The notes: generated by a model not told the origin, from the sequence alone. Shown: positions 8,502-18,284, counted from the first letter of the stretch. The stretch is DNA of 64,000 nt from Nocardia fluminea (GCF_002846365.1 NZ_PJMW01000002.1:4588001-4652000); one strand, 5' to 3'. Numbers and translations are program-made.

Positions 8502-9776
8502 GTGACCAAGACCAGCAGCTTCACCGCCCCGAAGGGGGTCCCCGACTACCTGCCGCCCGGTTCGGCCGAGTTCGTCGCCGTGCGTGACGGCTTGATCCAC
8601 GCCGCCCGGCTCGCGGGGTACGGGCATGTCGAGCTGCCGGTATTCGAACAGACCGCCCTGTTCGCACGGGGTGTCGGCGAGTCGACCGACGTGGTGAGCA
8701 AGGAGATGTGGACCTTCGCCGACCGCAACGGCGAGAGCTTCACCCTGCGCCCCGAAGGCACCGCGGGCGTGATGCGCGCGGTGATCCAGCACGGTCTGGA
8801 CAAGAGCGGTCAGCTGCCGGTGAAGCTCTGCTATGCCGGTCCGTTCTTCCGGTACGAGCGTCCGCAGGCCGGTCGTTACCGGCAGTTGCAGCAGGTCGGC
8901 ATCGAGGCGATCGGCATCGACGACCCGGCCCTGGACGCCGAGGTCATCGCGATCGCCGACGCCGGATTCCGCTCGCTGGGCCTGGACGGATTCCGCCTCG
9001 AGATCACCTCGCTCGGCGACGAGACCTGCCGCCCGCAGTATCGCGAACTGCTCCAGGAGTTCCTCCGTGGGTTGCCCCTGGACGAGGAAACGCAACGCCG
9101 CGCGGAGATCAACCCGCTGCGCGTGCTCGACGACAAGCGCCCCGAGGTGCGTGAGCTGACCGCGAACGCGCCGCTGATGATCGACCACCTCTCGGAGTCG
9201 GCGAAGGCCCACTTCGAACAGGTTCTCGGACACCTCGACGCGCTCGGCGTGCCGTACGTGGTGAACCCGCGGATGGTGCGCGGCCTGGACTACTACACCA
9301 AGACCACCTTCGAATTCGTGCACGACCAGCTCGGTGCGCAGTCGGGCATCGGTGGGGGTGGCCGCTACGACGGACTGATGGCCGAACTCGGCGGTCAGCC
9401 GCTGTCGGGCATCGGTTTCGGTATCGGGGTCGACCGGACGGTGCTGGCACTCGCGGCCGAGGGCAAATCGGCCGCCGATCCGGCGCGCTGCCAGGTGTAC
9501 GGCGTCGCGCTCGGCGACGCGGCTAAGGCGAAGCTGGTCGCGCTGGCCGGTGAACTGCGCGCTGCCGGCATCAGCGTCGACCTGGCCTACGGCGGCCGGG
9601 GGATGAAGGGCGCGATGAAGGGCGCCGACCGTTCGGGCGCGAAGTACACCCTCGTACTCGGCGATCGTGATCTCGCCGAGAACACGATCGGTGTCAAGGA
9701 GATGGCGACCGGTGAGCAGCGGCCGGTCCCGCTCGACAGTGTCGTGGCGGTGCTGCGCGAGGAGCTCGGTCGCTGA
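8502..9776 (+). CDS. hisS: histidyl-tRNA synthetase
   Basis: Class II aminoacyl-tRNA synthetase charging tRNA-His, cytoplasmic. The start is GTG 8502, giving 424 residues, standard for the family. The HisRS core is complete: RPEGTAG and [13 protein letters not shown] (motif 2), [14 protein letters not shown] and GGGGRYDGL (His-specific), and the motif 3 region [10 protein letters not shown]. The C-terminal anticodon-binding domain follows. The region upstream of 8502 in the same frame overlaps the cyclophilin gene and was excluded. Confidence 0.97.
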   Translation: MTKTSSFTAPKGVPDYLPPGSAEFVAVRDGLIHAARLAGYGHVELPVFEQTALFARGVGESTDVVSKEMWTFADRNGESFTLRPEGTAGVMRAVIQHGLDKSGQLPVKLCYAGPFFRYERPQAGRYRQLQQVGIEAIGIDDPALDAEVIAIADAGFRSLGLDGFRLEITSLGDETCRPQYRELLQEFLRGLPLDEETQRRAEINPLRVLDDKRPEVRELTANAPLMIDHLSESAKAHFEQVLGHLDALGVPYVVNPRMVRGLDYYTKTTFEFVHDQLGAQSGIGGGGRYDGLMAELGGQPLSGIGFGIGVDRTVLALAAEGKSAADPARCQVYGVALGDAAKAKLVALAGELRAAGISVDLAYGGRGMKGAMKGADRSGAKYTLVLGDRDLAENTIGVKEMATGEQRPVPLDSVVAVLREELGR

Positions 9777-9825
9777 GACCGCTCGGCTGCCGAGTAGGCC
9801 CGCGGTCGGCTGCTGAGGTCGGTGG

Positions 9826-9847
9826 GGCGCGGTAATCTGACCGCGCC
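9826..9847 (+). terminator. short hairpin after hisS
   Basis: Eight-bp GC-rich stem (ggcgcggt with accgcgcc) and a 6-nt loop, 50 bp after the hisS stop. The loop carries TAATCT, which could alternatively be a -10 element for the next gene. Confidence 0.35.
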
Positions 9848-9883
9848 TCGTGCCGGGCGGGCCGGTGGGGCGGAAAGGCAATC

Positions 9884-10531
9884 GTGGACGGGCAGTCCGG
9901 GCAGTCGCCGGCGACGGAACCGGTGGGAATCGACCTGGTGGCGCCCGAGGTGTTCGCGCCGATGTTGCGCAGGCTCGCGCTGGCCGCGCTCGGCGTCGGT
10001 GTCGGCGCGGCGCTGTTGTCGGCGGTCTGGCTGAGCTGGCCGTACGCGATCCTGATCGGACTGGCCGTGGCGGTCCCGACCATCGGTTACGTGTTCGCGT
10101 TCCAGCGCAGGCGACTGTGGTTGAGCGGCACCGTGATCCGCGCGCACCGGCTGTTCGGCGAACGCACGGTCGACCTCGCCGCTGCCACAGGCGTGCAACT
10201 GCTGGTGTATCCGGCACGGCTCAGCCGCATCGCCCTGCGGGTCACCGTCGGCGCCGACACCCAAGTGGTGCCGCTGGCGATGTACACCGACGTGGGCAGC
10301 GGCCGCGAACTGCATCTGCTCGGCCTGCGCAAACTCGCCGACGCCCTCGCCGCCAGCGAACTCGCCGCCGCCATCGCCATCTCGGAAGTGCTCGTGCAGC
10401 AGTTGCGTGCCGAGGCTCGCGACGCGGGTCTGGGCGAGCGTCCGCTGTACCGCGCGGTGCAATCGGTGCGGAGCAAGGACAGCGTCTCGCCGGTGGTCCT
10501 CACCGATTCCGAGGTCGCCGCACTCGGCTGA
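9884..10531 (+). CDS. DUF3093-like small membrane protein
   Basis: A 215-residue protein with two adjacent membrane helices (about residues 30-50 and 55-72), then a mainly beta cytoplasmic region (LWLSGTVIRAHRLFG, VTVGADTQVVPLAMY) that looks PH-like, and a helical tail. GTG 9884 has GGAAAGG at 9872-9878. It lies between hisS and the radical SAM gene. The function is unknown; the family label is tentative. Confidence 0.6.
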   Translation: MDGQSGQSPATEPVGIDLVAPEVFAPMLRRLALAALGVGVGAALLSAVWLSWPYAILIGLAVAVPTIGYVFAFQRRRLWLSGTVIRAHRLFGERTVDLAAATGVQLLVYPARLSRIALRVTVGADTQVVPLAMYTDVGSGRELHLLGLRKLADALAASELAAAIAISEVLVQQLRAEARDAGLGERPLYRAVQSVRSKDSVSPVVLTDSEVAALG

Positions 10532-10582
10532 CCCCGACCGCCGACGACCTCGCCGAACGTGCCCCGGCTCCGTGGTCGAAGC

Positions 10583-11596
10583 TCAGCCGAAAAGGGTGAG
10601 CTGGGTGTCCATCGGCTCGGGCAGCGGGGCGGGTGGTGTTGTGCGGCCCTGGGTTTCGCGGAGGCCGTGGTGAGCCAGCAGAGGGTTCACCCGGTCGCGG
10701 AGCCAGTCGCGATAGAGGGGGGTGACAGTGCCGCCGCGGGCGTAGAGCTGGCGGTAGCGGCGCATGAGGGCGGGGTGTTCGGTGCCGAGCCAGGTGAGGA
10801 ACCAGTCCCGGGTGGGGCCACGCAGGTGCATGGGGAAGGCCACGGCACTGGCGGCACCCGCGTTGGCGATCGCGGCGAACAGGGCCTCGAGGTGTGCTCG
10901 GCTGTCGGTGAGGCAGGGGATGATCGGCGCGGCCATGACATGGACGGTGAAGCCCGCGTCGGCCAGCGCGCGGACCAGGTCGAGACGCGCGCGCGGCTCG
11001 GGGGTGCCCGGTTCGAGGCGGTGGTGCAGGTCGGGATCGAGGATGGCGATCGACACCGCGACGCTCACCTGCACGCGCCGCGCGGCCTCGGTGAGCAGCG
11101 GAAGGTCGCGGCGCAGTAGCGGGCCCTTGGTGAGTATGGAGAAGGGGGTGCCCGAATCGGTGAGTGCGCCGATGATGCCGGGCATCAGGCGATACCTGCC
11201 CTCCGCCCGTTGGTACGGGTCGGTGTTGGTGCCGAGTGCCACCGCCTCGCGCTGCCAGGAACGGCGCATGAGTTCGCGGCGCAGCACCGCGGCGATATTG
11301 GTCTTCACCACGATCTCGGAGTCGAAATCCTCGCCCGCGTCGAGTCCGAGGTATTCGTGGCTGCCCCGCGCGAAGCAGTAGCGGCAGGCGTGTGAGCAGC
11401 CGCGCATCGGGTTGATCGTCCAGCGGAAGGGGAGCGCGGAGCTCTCCGGCATCTTGTTCAGCGCGCTCTTGCACAGCACTTCGTGGAAGGTGATGCCGTC
11501 GAACTCGGGGGTGCGGACGGAGCGGACCAGCCCGGCCCTGGTCAGGCCGGGCAGCGCGCCGTCATCGGCGTCCAGGGTCTGCGCTTGCCACCGCAC
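10583..11596 (-). CDS. Rv2578c-family radical SAM protein (SplB-like)
   Basis: Radical SAM enzyme of the family typified by M. tuberculosis Rv2578c, related to spore photoproduct lyase-type proteins. The cluster-binding CX3CX2C motif is C67, C71, C74 in RGCSHACRYCFARG. Conserved blocks FHEVLCKSALN and ALGTNTDPYQRAEGRY are present. The GTG start at 11596 gives the N-terminus (MRWQ) expected for the family. A perfect LexA box begins 8 bases upstream of the start, matching the DNA-damage regulation known for the mycobacterial orthologue. The substrate is unknown. Confidence 0.92.
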   Translation of the reverse strand: MRWQAQTLDADDGALPGLTRAGLVRSVRTPEFDGITFHEVLCKSALNKMPESSALPFRWTINPMRGCSHACRYCFARGSHEYLGLDAGEDFDSEIVVKTNIAAVLRRELMRRSWQREAVALGTNTDPYQRAEGRYRLMPGIIGALTDSGTPFSILTKGPLLRRDLPLLTEAARRVQVSVAVSIAILDPDLHHRLEPGTPEPRARLDLVRALADAGFTVHVMAAPIIPCLTDSRAHLEALFAAIANAGAASAVAFPMHLRGPTRDWFLTWLGTEHPALMRRYRQLYARGGTVTPLYRDWLRDRVNPLLAHHGLRETQGRTTPPAPLPEPMDTQLTLFG

Positions 11597-11604
11597 CCCA
11601 CGAG

Positions 11605-11620
11605 TCGAACATTTGTTCGA
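11605..11620 (-). promoter_or_regulatory. LexA SOS box
   Basis: TCGAACATTTGTTCGA matches the mycobacterial LexA consensus TCGAACN4GTTCGA at all 12 fixed positions. It sits just before the radical SAM start, and the gene on the other side ends here, so only the radical SAM gene can be its target. Confidence 0.9.
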
Positions 11621-11627
11621 ACAGGTG

Positions 11628-12602
11628 TCAAGCCTGACGCGACGCCCGCAGGAAGTCGACGAGGTCGTTGACGGTCTCCAAGGTCGGACGAGGGCGGTAG
11701 CCGAGTTCGCGTTCGGCCTTACCGTGATCGACGGTCGGCGCCGAGATCAGCGCGCCCATCGCGGCTTTGGACATGATGTCGGAGCCGAGGCGCCTGCTGA
11801 TCGGCTCGAGCACCGGCATCATCGCGCCGACCGCCTTCGCCGGGATGACGAAGCGTGGACCCTTGGCGCCGGTGCGGGCCGCGGCCATCCGGCACAGGTC
11901 GACCATGGTGGTCATCTCGCCGCCGAGCAGGTAGTTCTCGCCGGTGCGGCCCTTCTCGCCCGCCAGGATCAGGCCGTGGGCGACATCGCGCACGTCGACC
12001 AGATCGAAGCCGCCGCCGATCATCACCGGAACCCGGCCACGCATCGCCTGGCCGGCGGCGGAGTTGATGCGCGAGAGCCGGTCCAGGTGGTCGACCGGGC
12101 CGTAGACGCCGGTCGGATTCACGATCACCGCGTCGAGTCCGCGTTCGATTACCGGACGCAGCGCCAGTTCGCCGGACCACTTCGACCGGTCGTACACCGG
12201 CAGGCTGGGATCATCGGAGCGGCCGGAGGTCTCGTCGATGTGCCCGCCCGCGCGGTACTGATCGAAGGCGTGGATGGAACTGGTGTGGACGAACCGGCGC
12301 ACACCCGATTCCAGCGCCGCCTCGGCGGTGACGCGCACGCCTTCGGTGTTCACCCGCCACGCCAGATCGTTGCGTTCGGCGAGGGTGATCAAAGCGACGA
12401 GGTGGTAGACCACCTCGGCGCCCGCCAGTGCCGCGCGCATCGACGCCGGGTCGAGGACATCGCCTTCGACCCAGGTGACAGCCGGATCGGCGGTGGTGGG
12501 GGCCGCGCGGTCGATCGCGACGACCTCGTGGCCGCGCTCCACGAGCAGAGGGATCAAGTTCGTACCGAGGTAGCCGGCTGCGCCGGTCACTGCGACCTTC
12601 AT
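11628..12602 (-). CDS. NAD-dependent epimerase/dehydratase (extended SDR, 3-beta-HSD-like)
   Basis: Extended short-chain dehydrogenase, 324 residues from ATG 12602. The Rossmann motif TGAAGYLG is at the N-terminus, and the catalytic Tyr and Lys are in YDRSK with Ser in HTSSIH. Overall pattern (NPTGVYGP, DLVDVRDVAHG) resembles sugar-nucleotide epimerases and 3-beta-hydroxysteroid dehydrogenase/dihydroflavonol reductase-like proteins. A 7-residue longer start at 12623 would overlap the KstR-type operator and lacks a ribosome site. The operator suggests a sterol-related role; the substrate cannot be read from sequence. Confidence 0.85.
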   Translation of the reverse strand: MKVAVTGAAGYLGTNLIPLLVERGHEVVAIDRAAPTTADPAVTWVEGDVLDPASMRAALAGAEVVYHLVALITLAERNDLAWRVNTEGVRVTAEAALESGVRRFVHTSSIHAFDQYRAGGHIDETSGRSDDPSLPVYDRSKWSGELALRPVIERGLDAVIVNPTGVYGPVDHLDRLSRINSAAGQAMRGRVPVMIGGGFDLVDVRDVAHGLILAGEKGRTGENYLLGGEMTTMVDLCRMAAARTGAKGPRFVIPAKAVGAMMPVLEPISRRLGSDIMSKAAMGALISAPTVDHGKAERELGYRPRPTLETVNDLVDFLRASRQA

Positions 12603-12615
12603 GAGCCCGAGGATA

Positions 12616-12629
12616 TAGAACATGTTCTA
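12616..12629. promoter_or_regulatory. KstR-type operator
   Basis: TAGAACATGTTCTA is a perfect 14-bp palindrome matching the KstR consensus TNNAACNNGTTNNA at every fixed base. It lies 14 bp upstream of the epimerase start and 167 bp upstream of the divergent ESX gene. Confidence 0.7.
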
Positions 12630-12795
12630 GTTTTGATAGTCGGCCCTGCGGATCGAGCGTGGCACGACTCGAAAACTGGCCGTGAGTTCGGCTATATTTG
12701 GCGCCAATCGCAGTCGGGTGGTCGCGTCGGGAGTTTCGCGTCCGCCGTTCGCTTCTGTAGGGCAGACTTTTCACGACGAGTTGGGGGGATTTCGC

Positions 12796-13113
12796 ATGAA
12801 CGATCTCTCGGTGCAAACCGAAGGCGTCGCCGCGTTCGCGGCGACCAACAGCGGGGTGGCGGGACAGATCGCCGCGGCGGGCAACATCGACCTGGTTGCC
12901 AGCGTGTCGGCGGCGACGCCGGTGTTCGGCCTCATCGGCGCCGACTACCTGGCGATGTTCGCGGCCGCACAAGCGTTGCAGGCCAAGGACATCAACGACC
13001 TGTCGGCGAAGTTCAGCTCGCTCTCCGACGCGGCCTTCAAGTCGTCGGTGACCTTCGAGACGACCGATATCGACAACGCCGCACAACTCGCCCGTCAGGC
13101 TGCCGGGCTGTGA
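12796..13113 (+). CDS. EspC-like type VII secretion target protein
   Basis: A 105-residue Ala-rich helical protein of the ESX-secreted T7SS EspC/DUF2580 type. It has the typical opening MNDLSVQTEGVAAFA, two long helices, and a C-terminal half rich in small residues. A GGGGGG ribosome site (12783-12788) fixes the ATG. The stop overlaps the next gene (GTGA), so the two are probably co-secreted partners. No ESX machinery genes are in the window. Confidence 0.75.
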   Translation: MNDLSVQTEGVAAFAATNSGVAGQIAAAGNIDLVASVSAATPVFGLIGADYLAMFAAAQALQAKDINDLSAKFSSLSDAAFKSSVTFETTDIDNAAQLARQAAGL

Positions 13114-14735
13114 AGCCGCTGAGTTCGGACGCGGGCGTCATCACTCCCGACACCGCGATGGCCGCCGCCGATGCCGCGACCGCGTCGGTGATGGGTGCGG
13201 TACCCCTCGAGGCGCAGGCGATCCTGGACGTGCCGCTGATGCAGCTGCCCGAGGATGTGACGGCCGACGAGGAAGCGGTCTTCACACTCGCGCAGAAGAT
13301 CACCGACGAAGCCCAGAACACCAGCATGTCGCCCGCCGGGTTGGGTGGGCTCGGTGGCCTCGGCACCGGCGTGGAACCCCAGGACATCCTGTCGGGTGTC
13401 GCCGACGACGCGTCGTCCGCGCTGAGTGGTCTGCAGGGGACGGTGGCCCAGGTAGCCGCACCCGCGTCGGCCGCCGCGCTGACCGCGTTCGACCAGGCCA
13501 AGTCCGCGCTCACCGGCACCTCGGGCGCCGGCGCGTCGAGCACTTCCGGGGCGAGCACGTCGGCCGCCGCGACAACGCTGACCGAAGACCCGGTCGCCGC
13601 GCTGATGAGCGGGTTGTCGCTGCCCGCGCTGCCCGGTATCGAGACCCTGTTCCAGCCGTTCCTCGATCTGCTCAGCAGTTTCGGTACCGGCGTTTTCGGC
13701 TCGCTGGACCCGACCTCGATCCTGAGCAATTCCTCGGCGGTCATCGAGCAGGCGATGACTCTCGCCCAAGGTGGCGTCAAGACCGTCCAGCAGGTGTGGG
13801 AGGGCCAGGCCGCCGACGCGGCGACCACTGCCAGCCAGCAGGCGCAGACGCAGGGTCAGGACACCAGCCAGCGCGGCATCGATATCTCCTCGCTCACCCA
13901 GCAGGCGGCTGCCGTCGTCCAGACCGGCAACGCGCAGCTCACCACGATCGCCACCACCTTCGCGGCCCAGGCCACCGCGCTCGCGCCGACGATCATGCTG
14001 CCGCCGACCCAGGCCACGCTGATCGGTTTGGCCACGTCGCATCTCGGTGAAGCCGTCTCGGTCGTCAACGTCACCCGTGGGCAGTTGATGGGCTACACCG
14101 GCGAGCTCAGCGGTATCGTCGGGCAGCTGGCCAATCAAAGCGGTCTGCCCTCGCCCGAGGAAGTCCTCTCCGCGGCGTCGGAGAACATCGGCGAACCGCT
14201 GCTCACCCAGGCGGAGGAAGCCCTCACCGGCGGCGGCGATTCCGCTACCACCGCGGCGAGCACCACCGCGGGCACCACGACGCCCGGTTCGACGTCACCG
14301 TCGAGTGTGGGCACCGGCGGCAGCGGCGGTGGTTCCGGCGCCGCGCTCGGCGCGCTCGGTACCGCACGGGGCGGCGCAGGCGGCGCGGCGGGCAGCACCG
14401 GCGGCACCCCCAGCGCCGGCACACCGAAGTCCACCGCGGCCGTGCCGGGTGCGGCGGTTCCCGCCTCTGGCCGTCCGATCAGCACGGTGATGGGCTCGGG
14501 CACCACCACGGCCGCCGGCACCGGCGGTACCTCCGGCATGATGGGCGGCGCCGGCGCGGGAGCGGGCGCGGGCCGTGGCAACAACGAGGAAGAACACGGC
14601 CGTACCGTGCAGCCCTACCAGAGCCGCACCGGCAACGACGATCTCACCGGCCCGCTGGGCGAATCCACGCCCGACGTCATCGGTGCCGTCCACGAGGACG
14701 AGCGCGAGGCGGACGCGACCGCGGATCGGTTCTGA
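13110..14735 (+). CDS. large ESX-associated WXG-like protein with Gly-rich tail
   Basis: A 541-residue protein without a signal peptide. A low-complexity Ala/Ser/Thr first part is followed by a helical segment (about 205-290) with a W-x-G motif (W230-E-G232) flanked by amphipathic helices, as in WXG100/EspB-like proteins. The last 150 residues are Gly/Ala/Thr-rich and probably disordered. GTG 13110 overlaps the EspC-like stop. By analogy with EspC/EspB-like pairs it may be a T7SS substrate. This is inferred from pattern and context; the specific function is unknown. Confidence 0.6.
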   Translation: MKPLSSDAGVITPDTAMAAADAATASVMGAVPLEAQAILDVPLMQLPEDVTADEEAVFTLAQKITDEAQNTSMSPAGLGGLGGLGTGVEPQDILSGVADDASSALSGLQGTVAQVAAPASAAALTAFDQAKSALTGTSGAGASSTSGASTSAAATTLTEDPVAALMSGLSLPALPGIETLFQPFLDLLSSFGTGVFGSLDPTSILSNSSAVIEQAMTLAQGGVKTVQQVWEGQAADAATTASQQAQTQGQDTSQRGIDISSLTQQAAAVVQTGNAQLTTIATTFAAQATALAPTIMLPPTQATLIGLATSHLGEAVSVVNVTRGQLMGYTGELSGIVGQLANQSGLPSPEEVLSAASENIGEPLLTQAEEALTGGGDSATTAASTTAGTTTPGSTSPSSVGTGGSGGGSGAALGALGTARGGAGGAAGSTGGTPSAGTPKSTAAVPGAAVPASGRPISTVMGSGTTTAAGTGGTSGMMGGAGAGAGAGRGNNEEEHGRTVQPYQSRTGNDDLTGPLGESTPDVIGAVHEDEREADATADRF

Positions 14736-14738
14736 CCG

Positions 14739-14776
14739 ACAAGGGGCTCGCCGCTGAAAACCGGCGAGCCCCTTGT
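14739..14776. terminator. bidirectional hairpin terminator
   Basis: Perfect 15-bp stem (14739-14753 with 14762-14776, arm acaaggggctcgccg) and an 8-nt loop containing AAAA. It lies between the converging ESX-type gene and the secreted-protein gene at 14794. Confidence 0.85.
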
Positions 14777-14793
14777 GGTTCGGTGTCGAGCGG

Positions 14794-15288
14794 TCAGCTC
14801 TTGAAAGCGTCGACCAGCTTCTTGTAGAGGTCGGTGAAGCGCTTGCGGGCAGCCTTCTGCTCCGGGTTGAGGCCATCGGACGCCTCGGGGGAGTAGATCA
14901 CCAGGTGAGTTTCCTCGGTCGGATCGTCGGGCATCAGGTCGATGATCTGGGTGCCCCGGTTGTCGCCCGCCGGCATCCCGAAATCGGTCTCCGCGAGTGC
15001 GTCGATCTCCTCGAGCGCGGCCGAGATCACGTCGGCGGCAACCTTTCCGGTCACCTTTTTGGGCGCGGTCTCGGGTTTACGGTCCTTGCTCACCGCGTCG
15101 GGCATGTGCACGGCCTTGCCGTCGGCGAAGACCTGCAGGATCGGGCGCAGGTCGGTGCGCTGGGACCAGCCGTCGGGGATGGTGGTCAGGCTCATCAAGG
15201 GTAGTGGCGCCGGATCGGCATGGGCGAGTGCGCTCGTGCCGCTCAGGGCGAGAGCGCAGACGAGCAGTCCGGTCATGGTCGGGCGCAT
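14794..15288 (-). CDS. small secreted protein of unknown function
   Basis: A 164-residue protein with a clear Sec signal peptide (MTGLLVCALALSGTSALAHA, cleavage near residue 24). The mature part is charged, with no cysteine and no recognised domain; conserved-looking stretches are IPDGWSQRTDLRP and QIIDLMPDDPTEETH. ATG 15288 has GGGGAA upstream. It is codirectional with, and downstream of, the metalloprotease gene. A secreted protein also sits next to the Rv2575-type metalloprotease in mycobacteria, but orthology is not certain. Confidence 0.7.
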   Translation of the reverse strand: MRPTMTGLLVCALALSGTSALAHADPAPLPLMSLTTIPDGWSQRTDLRPILQVFADGKAVHMPDAVSKDRKPETAPKKVTGKVAADVISAALEEIDALAETDFGMPAGDNRGTQIIDLMPDDPTEETHLVIYSPEASDGLNPEQKAARKRFTDLYKKLVDAFKS

Positions 15289-15336
15289 GGGTTCCCCTCG
15301 ATCGAAAGACAGTGCGTGGGTATCGCGTTCGAGGGG

Positions 15337-16260
15337 TCAGCGTAGCCCGGGCGGGTTGTCGAGGTCACGCGCGGAATAGGTGTCACAGGCCTGCACGGAC
15401 CCGGTCCGGTAGCCGACGAGGAACCACTTCTGCCGCTGTTCGGAGGAGCCGTGGGTCCACGACTCCGGATTCACGCCGCGACCGGCGGAGCGCTGGATGC
15501 GGTCGTCGCCCACGGCGTTGGCGGCCGACAGCGCATCACGAATGTCCTTGTCGGACAGGGGCTTCAGGAAGGGCTGCCCGCCGCCGGGCGAAGGCTGCTT
15601 GTCGGCGAAGTTGGCCCAGATCCCCGCGTAGCAGTCGGCCTGCAGTTCGGTGCGGACCGCGCCGGAGGTCGGGCCCTGCGGATCACGCTGAGCCTTGCCG
15701 ATATCGCCGAGCTGGTTCTGGATGTGGTGGCCGACCTCGTGCGCGACCACGTACTCCTGCGCCAGCGGTCCCGCGCTCGCGCCGAAGCGATCGGTCAGTT
15801 CCTGGAAGAAGGCGGTGTCGAAGTAGGCGGTCTGGTCGGCGGGGCAGTAGAACGGGCCGACATCGCTGGTCGCGTTGCCGCACCCGGTGCTCACACCGCC
15901 GGTGAACAGGACCAGCTCGGGCTCGACGTACTGCTTGCCGGTCTGCGCGGGCAGCTGCACCGACCACACCGCGTCCAGGCTCTGGGCGGTGGCCACCACC
16001 CGGCAGTCGACGTACCTGTTCGCATCCGCGCCGGTCTTGCAGTGGGTCGGGGTTCCCGCGGTTCCCGGCGTCTGCTGCCCGCTCTGCGCACCGGTGAAGT
16101 TGCCGAGCACCGTCCCCGGATCGCCGCCGAGGAGCAACGTGATGACCAACAGGATCAGACCGCCCGCGCCGCCGCCGAGGGCGAGTTTGCCGCCCATGCC
16201 GGGGCCACCGCCCGACGAAGCCCGGCCTGGATCGATCTGCATACCTTCGTTGAAGGTCAT
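15337..16260 (-). CDS. neutral zinc metallopeptidase (YpfJ family)
   Basis: Membrane-anchored metalloprotease of the YpfJ/Rv2575 type. One membrane helix (about residues 33-44) follows a Gly-rich N-terminus. The catalytic HEVGHH motif is at H174-H179, and ELQADCYAG downstream supplies the third zinc ligand region. Cysteine pairs suggest a disulfide-bonded extracytoplasmic domain. 307 residues is normal. Position next to aspS matches M. tuberculosis. Physiological substrate unknown. Confidence 0.9.
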   Translation of the reverse strand: MTFNEGMQIDPGRASSGGGPGMGGKLALGGGAGGLILLVITLLLGGDPGTVLGNFTGAQSGQQTPGTAGTPTHCKTGADANRYVDCRVVATAQSLDAVWSVQLPAQTGKQYVEPELVLFTGGVSTGCGNATSDVGPFYCPADQTAYFDTAFFQELTDRFGASAGPLAQEYVVAHEVGHHIQNQLGDIGKAQRDPQGPTSGAVRTELQADCYAGIWANFADKQPSPGGGQPFLKPLSDKDIRDALSAANAVGDDRIQRSAGRGVNPESWTHGSSEQRQKWFLVGYRTGSVQACDTYSARDLDNPPGLR

Positions 16261-16469
16261 CGCGGGTACTCGCCTTCGCTCGGTTGTCCAGCTGTCTCAC
16301 AGCGCGATTCACCGTCGACGGGAGCGGCGACGGCGGACAGGTGTCACAAGCTTGACACGGTGGCGAAGATATCGGTTTTCATCCGGGCACCGTGTCTCAC
16401 TACGATGGCAGTGCACGCGGTCATCTGCGCCGGTGCGAGAGTCCGCGAAAATCTGTCGAAAGGAATACC

Positions 16470-18284
16470 GTGCTGCGCACCCACTTGGCTGGTTCGCTGC
16501 GAGGCGAGCACGCCGGTCAGACCGTCACCCTCACCGGCTGGGTGGCGAGGCGTCGTGACCACGGTGGTGTGACCTTCATCGATCTGCGCGACGCCTCGGG
16601 CGTCTCGCAGGTGGTTTTCCGCGAGGGCGAGGCGGCCGAACAGGCCCACAAGCTCCGCGCGGAATACTGCGTGCAGGTCACCGGTGTGGTGGAACGGCGT
16701 CCCGACGGCAACGAGAACCCCGAGCTGCCGACCGGGCAGATCGAGATCGACGCCAAGGAACTGGTCGTACTCAACGAGAGCGCCCCGCTGCCGTTCCAGC
16801 TCGACGAGACCCCCGGCGACGAGGCTCGCCTCAAGTACCGCTACCTGGACCTGCGCCGTGAAGGCCCCGGCCACGCCATCCGCCTGCGCTCCAAGGTCAA
16901 CGCCGCCGCTCGCGAGGTGCTGGCGAACCACGACTTCGTCGAGGTCGAAACCCCCACGCTCACCCGCTCGACTCCCGAGGGTGCCCGCGACTTCCTGGTG
17001 CCCGCCCGTCTGCAGCCGGGCAGCTTCTACGCCCTGCCGCAGAGCCCGCAGCTGTTCAAGCAGCTGCTCATGGTCGGCGGCATCGAGCGCTACTACCAGA
17101 TCGCGCGCTGCTACCGCGACGAGGACTTCCGAGCTGATCGTCAGCCCGAGTTCACCCAGCTCGACATCGAGATGAGCTTCGTGCGCCAGGACGATGTGAT
17201 CCTGCTGGCCGAGGACATCCTGACCGCGCTGTGGAAGCTGGTCGGCCACGACATCGTCACCCCGATCCCGCACATGACCTACGCGGAGGCGATGCGGCGC
17301 TACGGCTCCGACAAGCCCGACCTGCGCTTCGGTGTGGAGATCACCGAGCTCACCGACTACTTCAAGGACACCACGTTCCGTGTGTTCCAGTCGGAGTACG
17401 TCGGTGCGGTCGTGATGCCCGGTGGCGCGAGCCAGCCGCGACGTCAGCTCGACGCCTGGCAGGACTGGGCCAAGCAGCGCGGCGCCAAGGGTCTGGCCTA
17501 CATCCTCATCAACGAAGACGGCACCCTCGGCGGCCCGGTCGCCAAGAACCTGACCGACGCCGAGCGTGACGGCCTGGCCAAGCAGGTCGGCGCCGAGCCG
17601 GGTGACTGCGTGTTCTTCGCGGCCGGTGCCGTGAAGTCGAGCCGGGCGCTGCTCGGTGCCGCGCGCGGCGAGATCGCCCGCAAGTGCGACCTCATCGACC
17701 CGAACGCCTGGGCCTTCGTCTGGATCGTCGACGCCCCGATGTTCGAGCCCGCCGCCGAGGCGACCGCCAGCGGTGACGTGGCGCTGGGCCACTCGGCCTG
17801 GACCGCGGTGCACCACGCGTTCACCTCGCCCAAGCCGGAATCGCTCGACACCTTCGACACCGACCCCGGTTCCGCGCTGGCCTACGCCTACGACATCGTC
17901 TGCAACGGCAACGAGATCGGTGGCGGTTCCATCCGTATCCACCGTCGCGATGTGCAGGAACGGGTGTTCGCGGTGATGGGCATCGACAACGCCGAGGCCC
18001 AGGACAAGTTCGGCTTCCTGCTCGACGCGTTCGCCTACGGCGCCCCGCCGCACGGTGGTATCGCCTTCGGCTGGGACCGCATCACCGCGCTGCTGGCCGG
18101 CGAGGACTCGATCCGCGAGGTGATCGCGTTCCCGAAGACCGGTGGCGGCGTGGACCCGCTCACCGACGCGCCCGCGCAGATCACCGCGCAGCAGCGTAAG
18201 GAAGCGGGCATCGACGCCAAGCCCGAGGTCAAGGGCAAGGGCGAGGCCACCGACGCGCCGAAAGTTGTTGCGGCCGAGAAATAG
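16470..18284 (+). CDS. aspS: aspartyl-tRNA synthetase
   Basis: Bacterial-type class II AspRS, 604 residues, charging tRNA-Asp and possibly also tRNA-Asn. Domains in order: OB-fold anticodon binding (about 1-110), catalytic core with QSPQLFKQ, motif 2 [19 protein letters not shown], the GAD insertion domain, and motif 3 [10 protein letters not shown] Lys/Ala-rich tail of about 20 residues ends the protein. GTG 16470 follows AAAGGAA, which fixes the start. Confidence 0.97.
   Translation: MLRTHLAGSLRGEHAGQTVTLTGWVARRRDHGGVTFIDLRDASGVSQVVFREGEAAEQAHKLRAEYCVQVTGVVERRPDGNENPELPTGQIEIDAKELVVLNESAPLPFQLDETPGDEARLKYRYLDLRREGPGHAIRLRSKVNAAAREVLANHDFVEVETPTLTRSTPEGARDFLVPARLQPGSFYALPQSPQLFKQLLMVGGIERYYQIARCYRDEDFRADRQPEFTQLDIEMSFVRQDDVILLAEDILTALWKLVGHDIVTPIPHMTYAEAMRRYGSDKPDLRFGVEITELTDYFKDTTFRVFQSEYVGAVVMPGGASQPRRQLDAWQDWAKQRGAKGLAYILINEDGTLGGPVAKNLTDAERDGLAKQVGAEPGDCVFFAAGAVKSSRALLGAARGEIARKCDLIDPNAWAFVWIVDAPMFEPAAEATASGDVALGHSAWTAVHHAFTSPKPESLDTFDTDPGSALAYAYDIVCNGNEIGGGSIRIHRRDVQERVFAVMGIDNAEAQDKFGFLLDAFAYGAPPHGGIAFGWDRITALLAGEDSIREVIAFPKTGGGVDPLTDAPAQITAQQRKEAGIDAKPEVKGKGEATDAPKVVAAEK

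Noticed and set aside
16392..16469. In-frame ATG upstream of aspS
   Set aside because: The 26-residue extension is not part of AspRS, and GTG 16470 has the ribosome site AAAGGAA.
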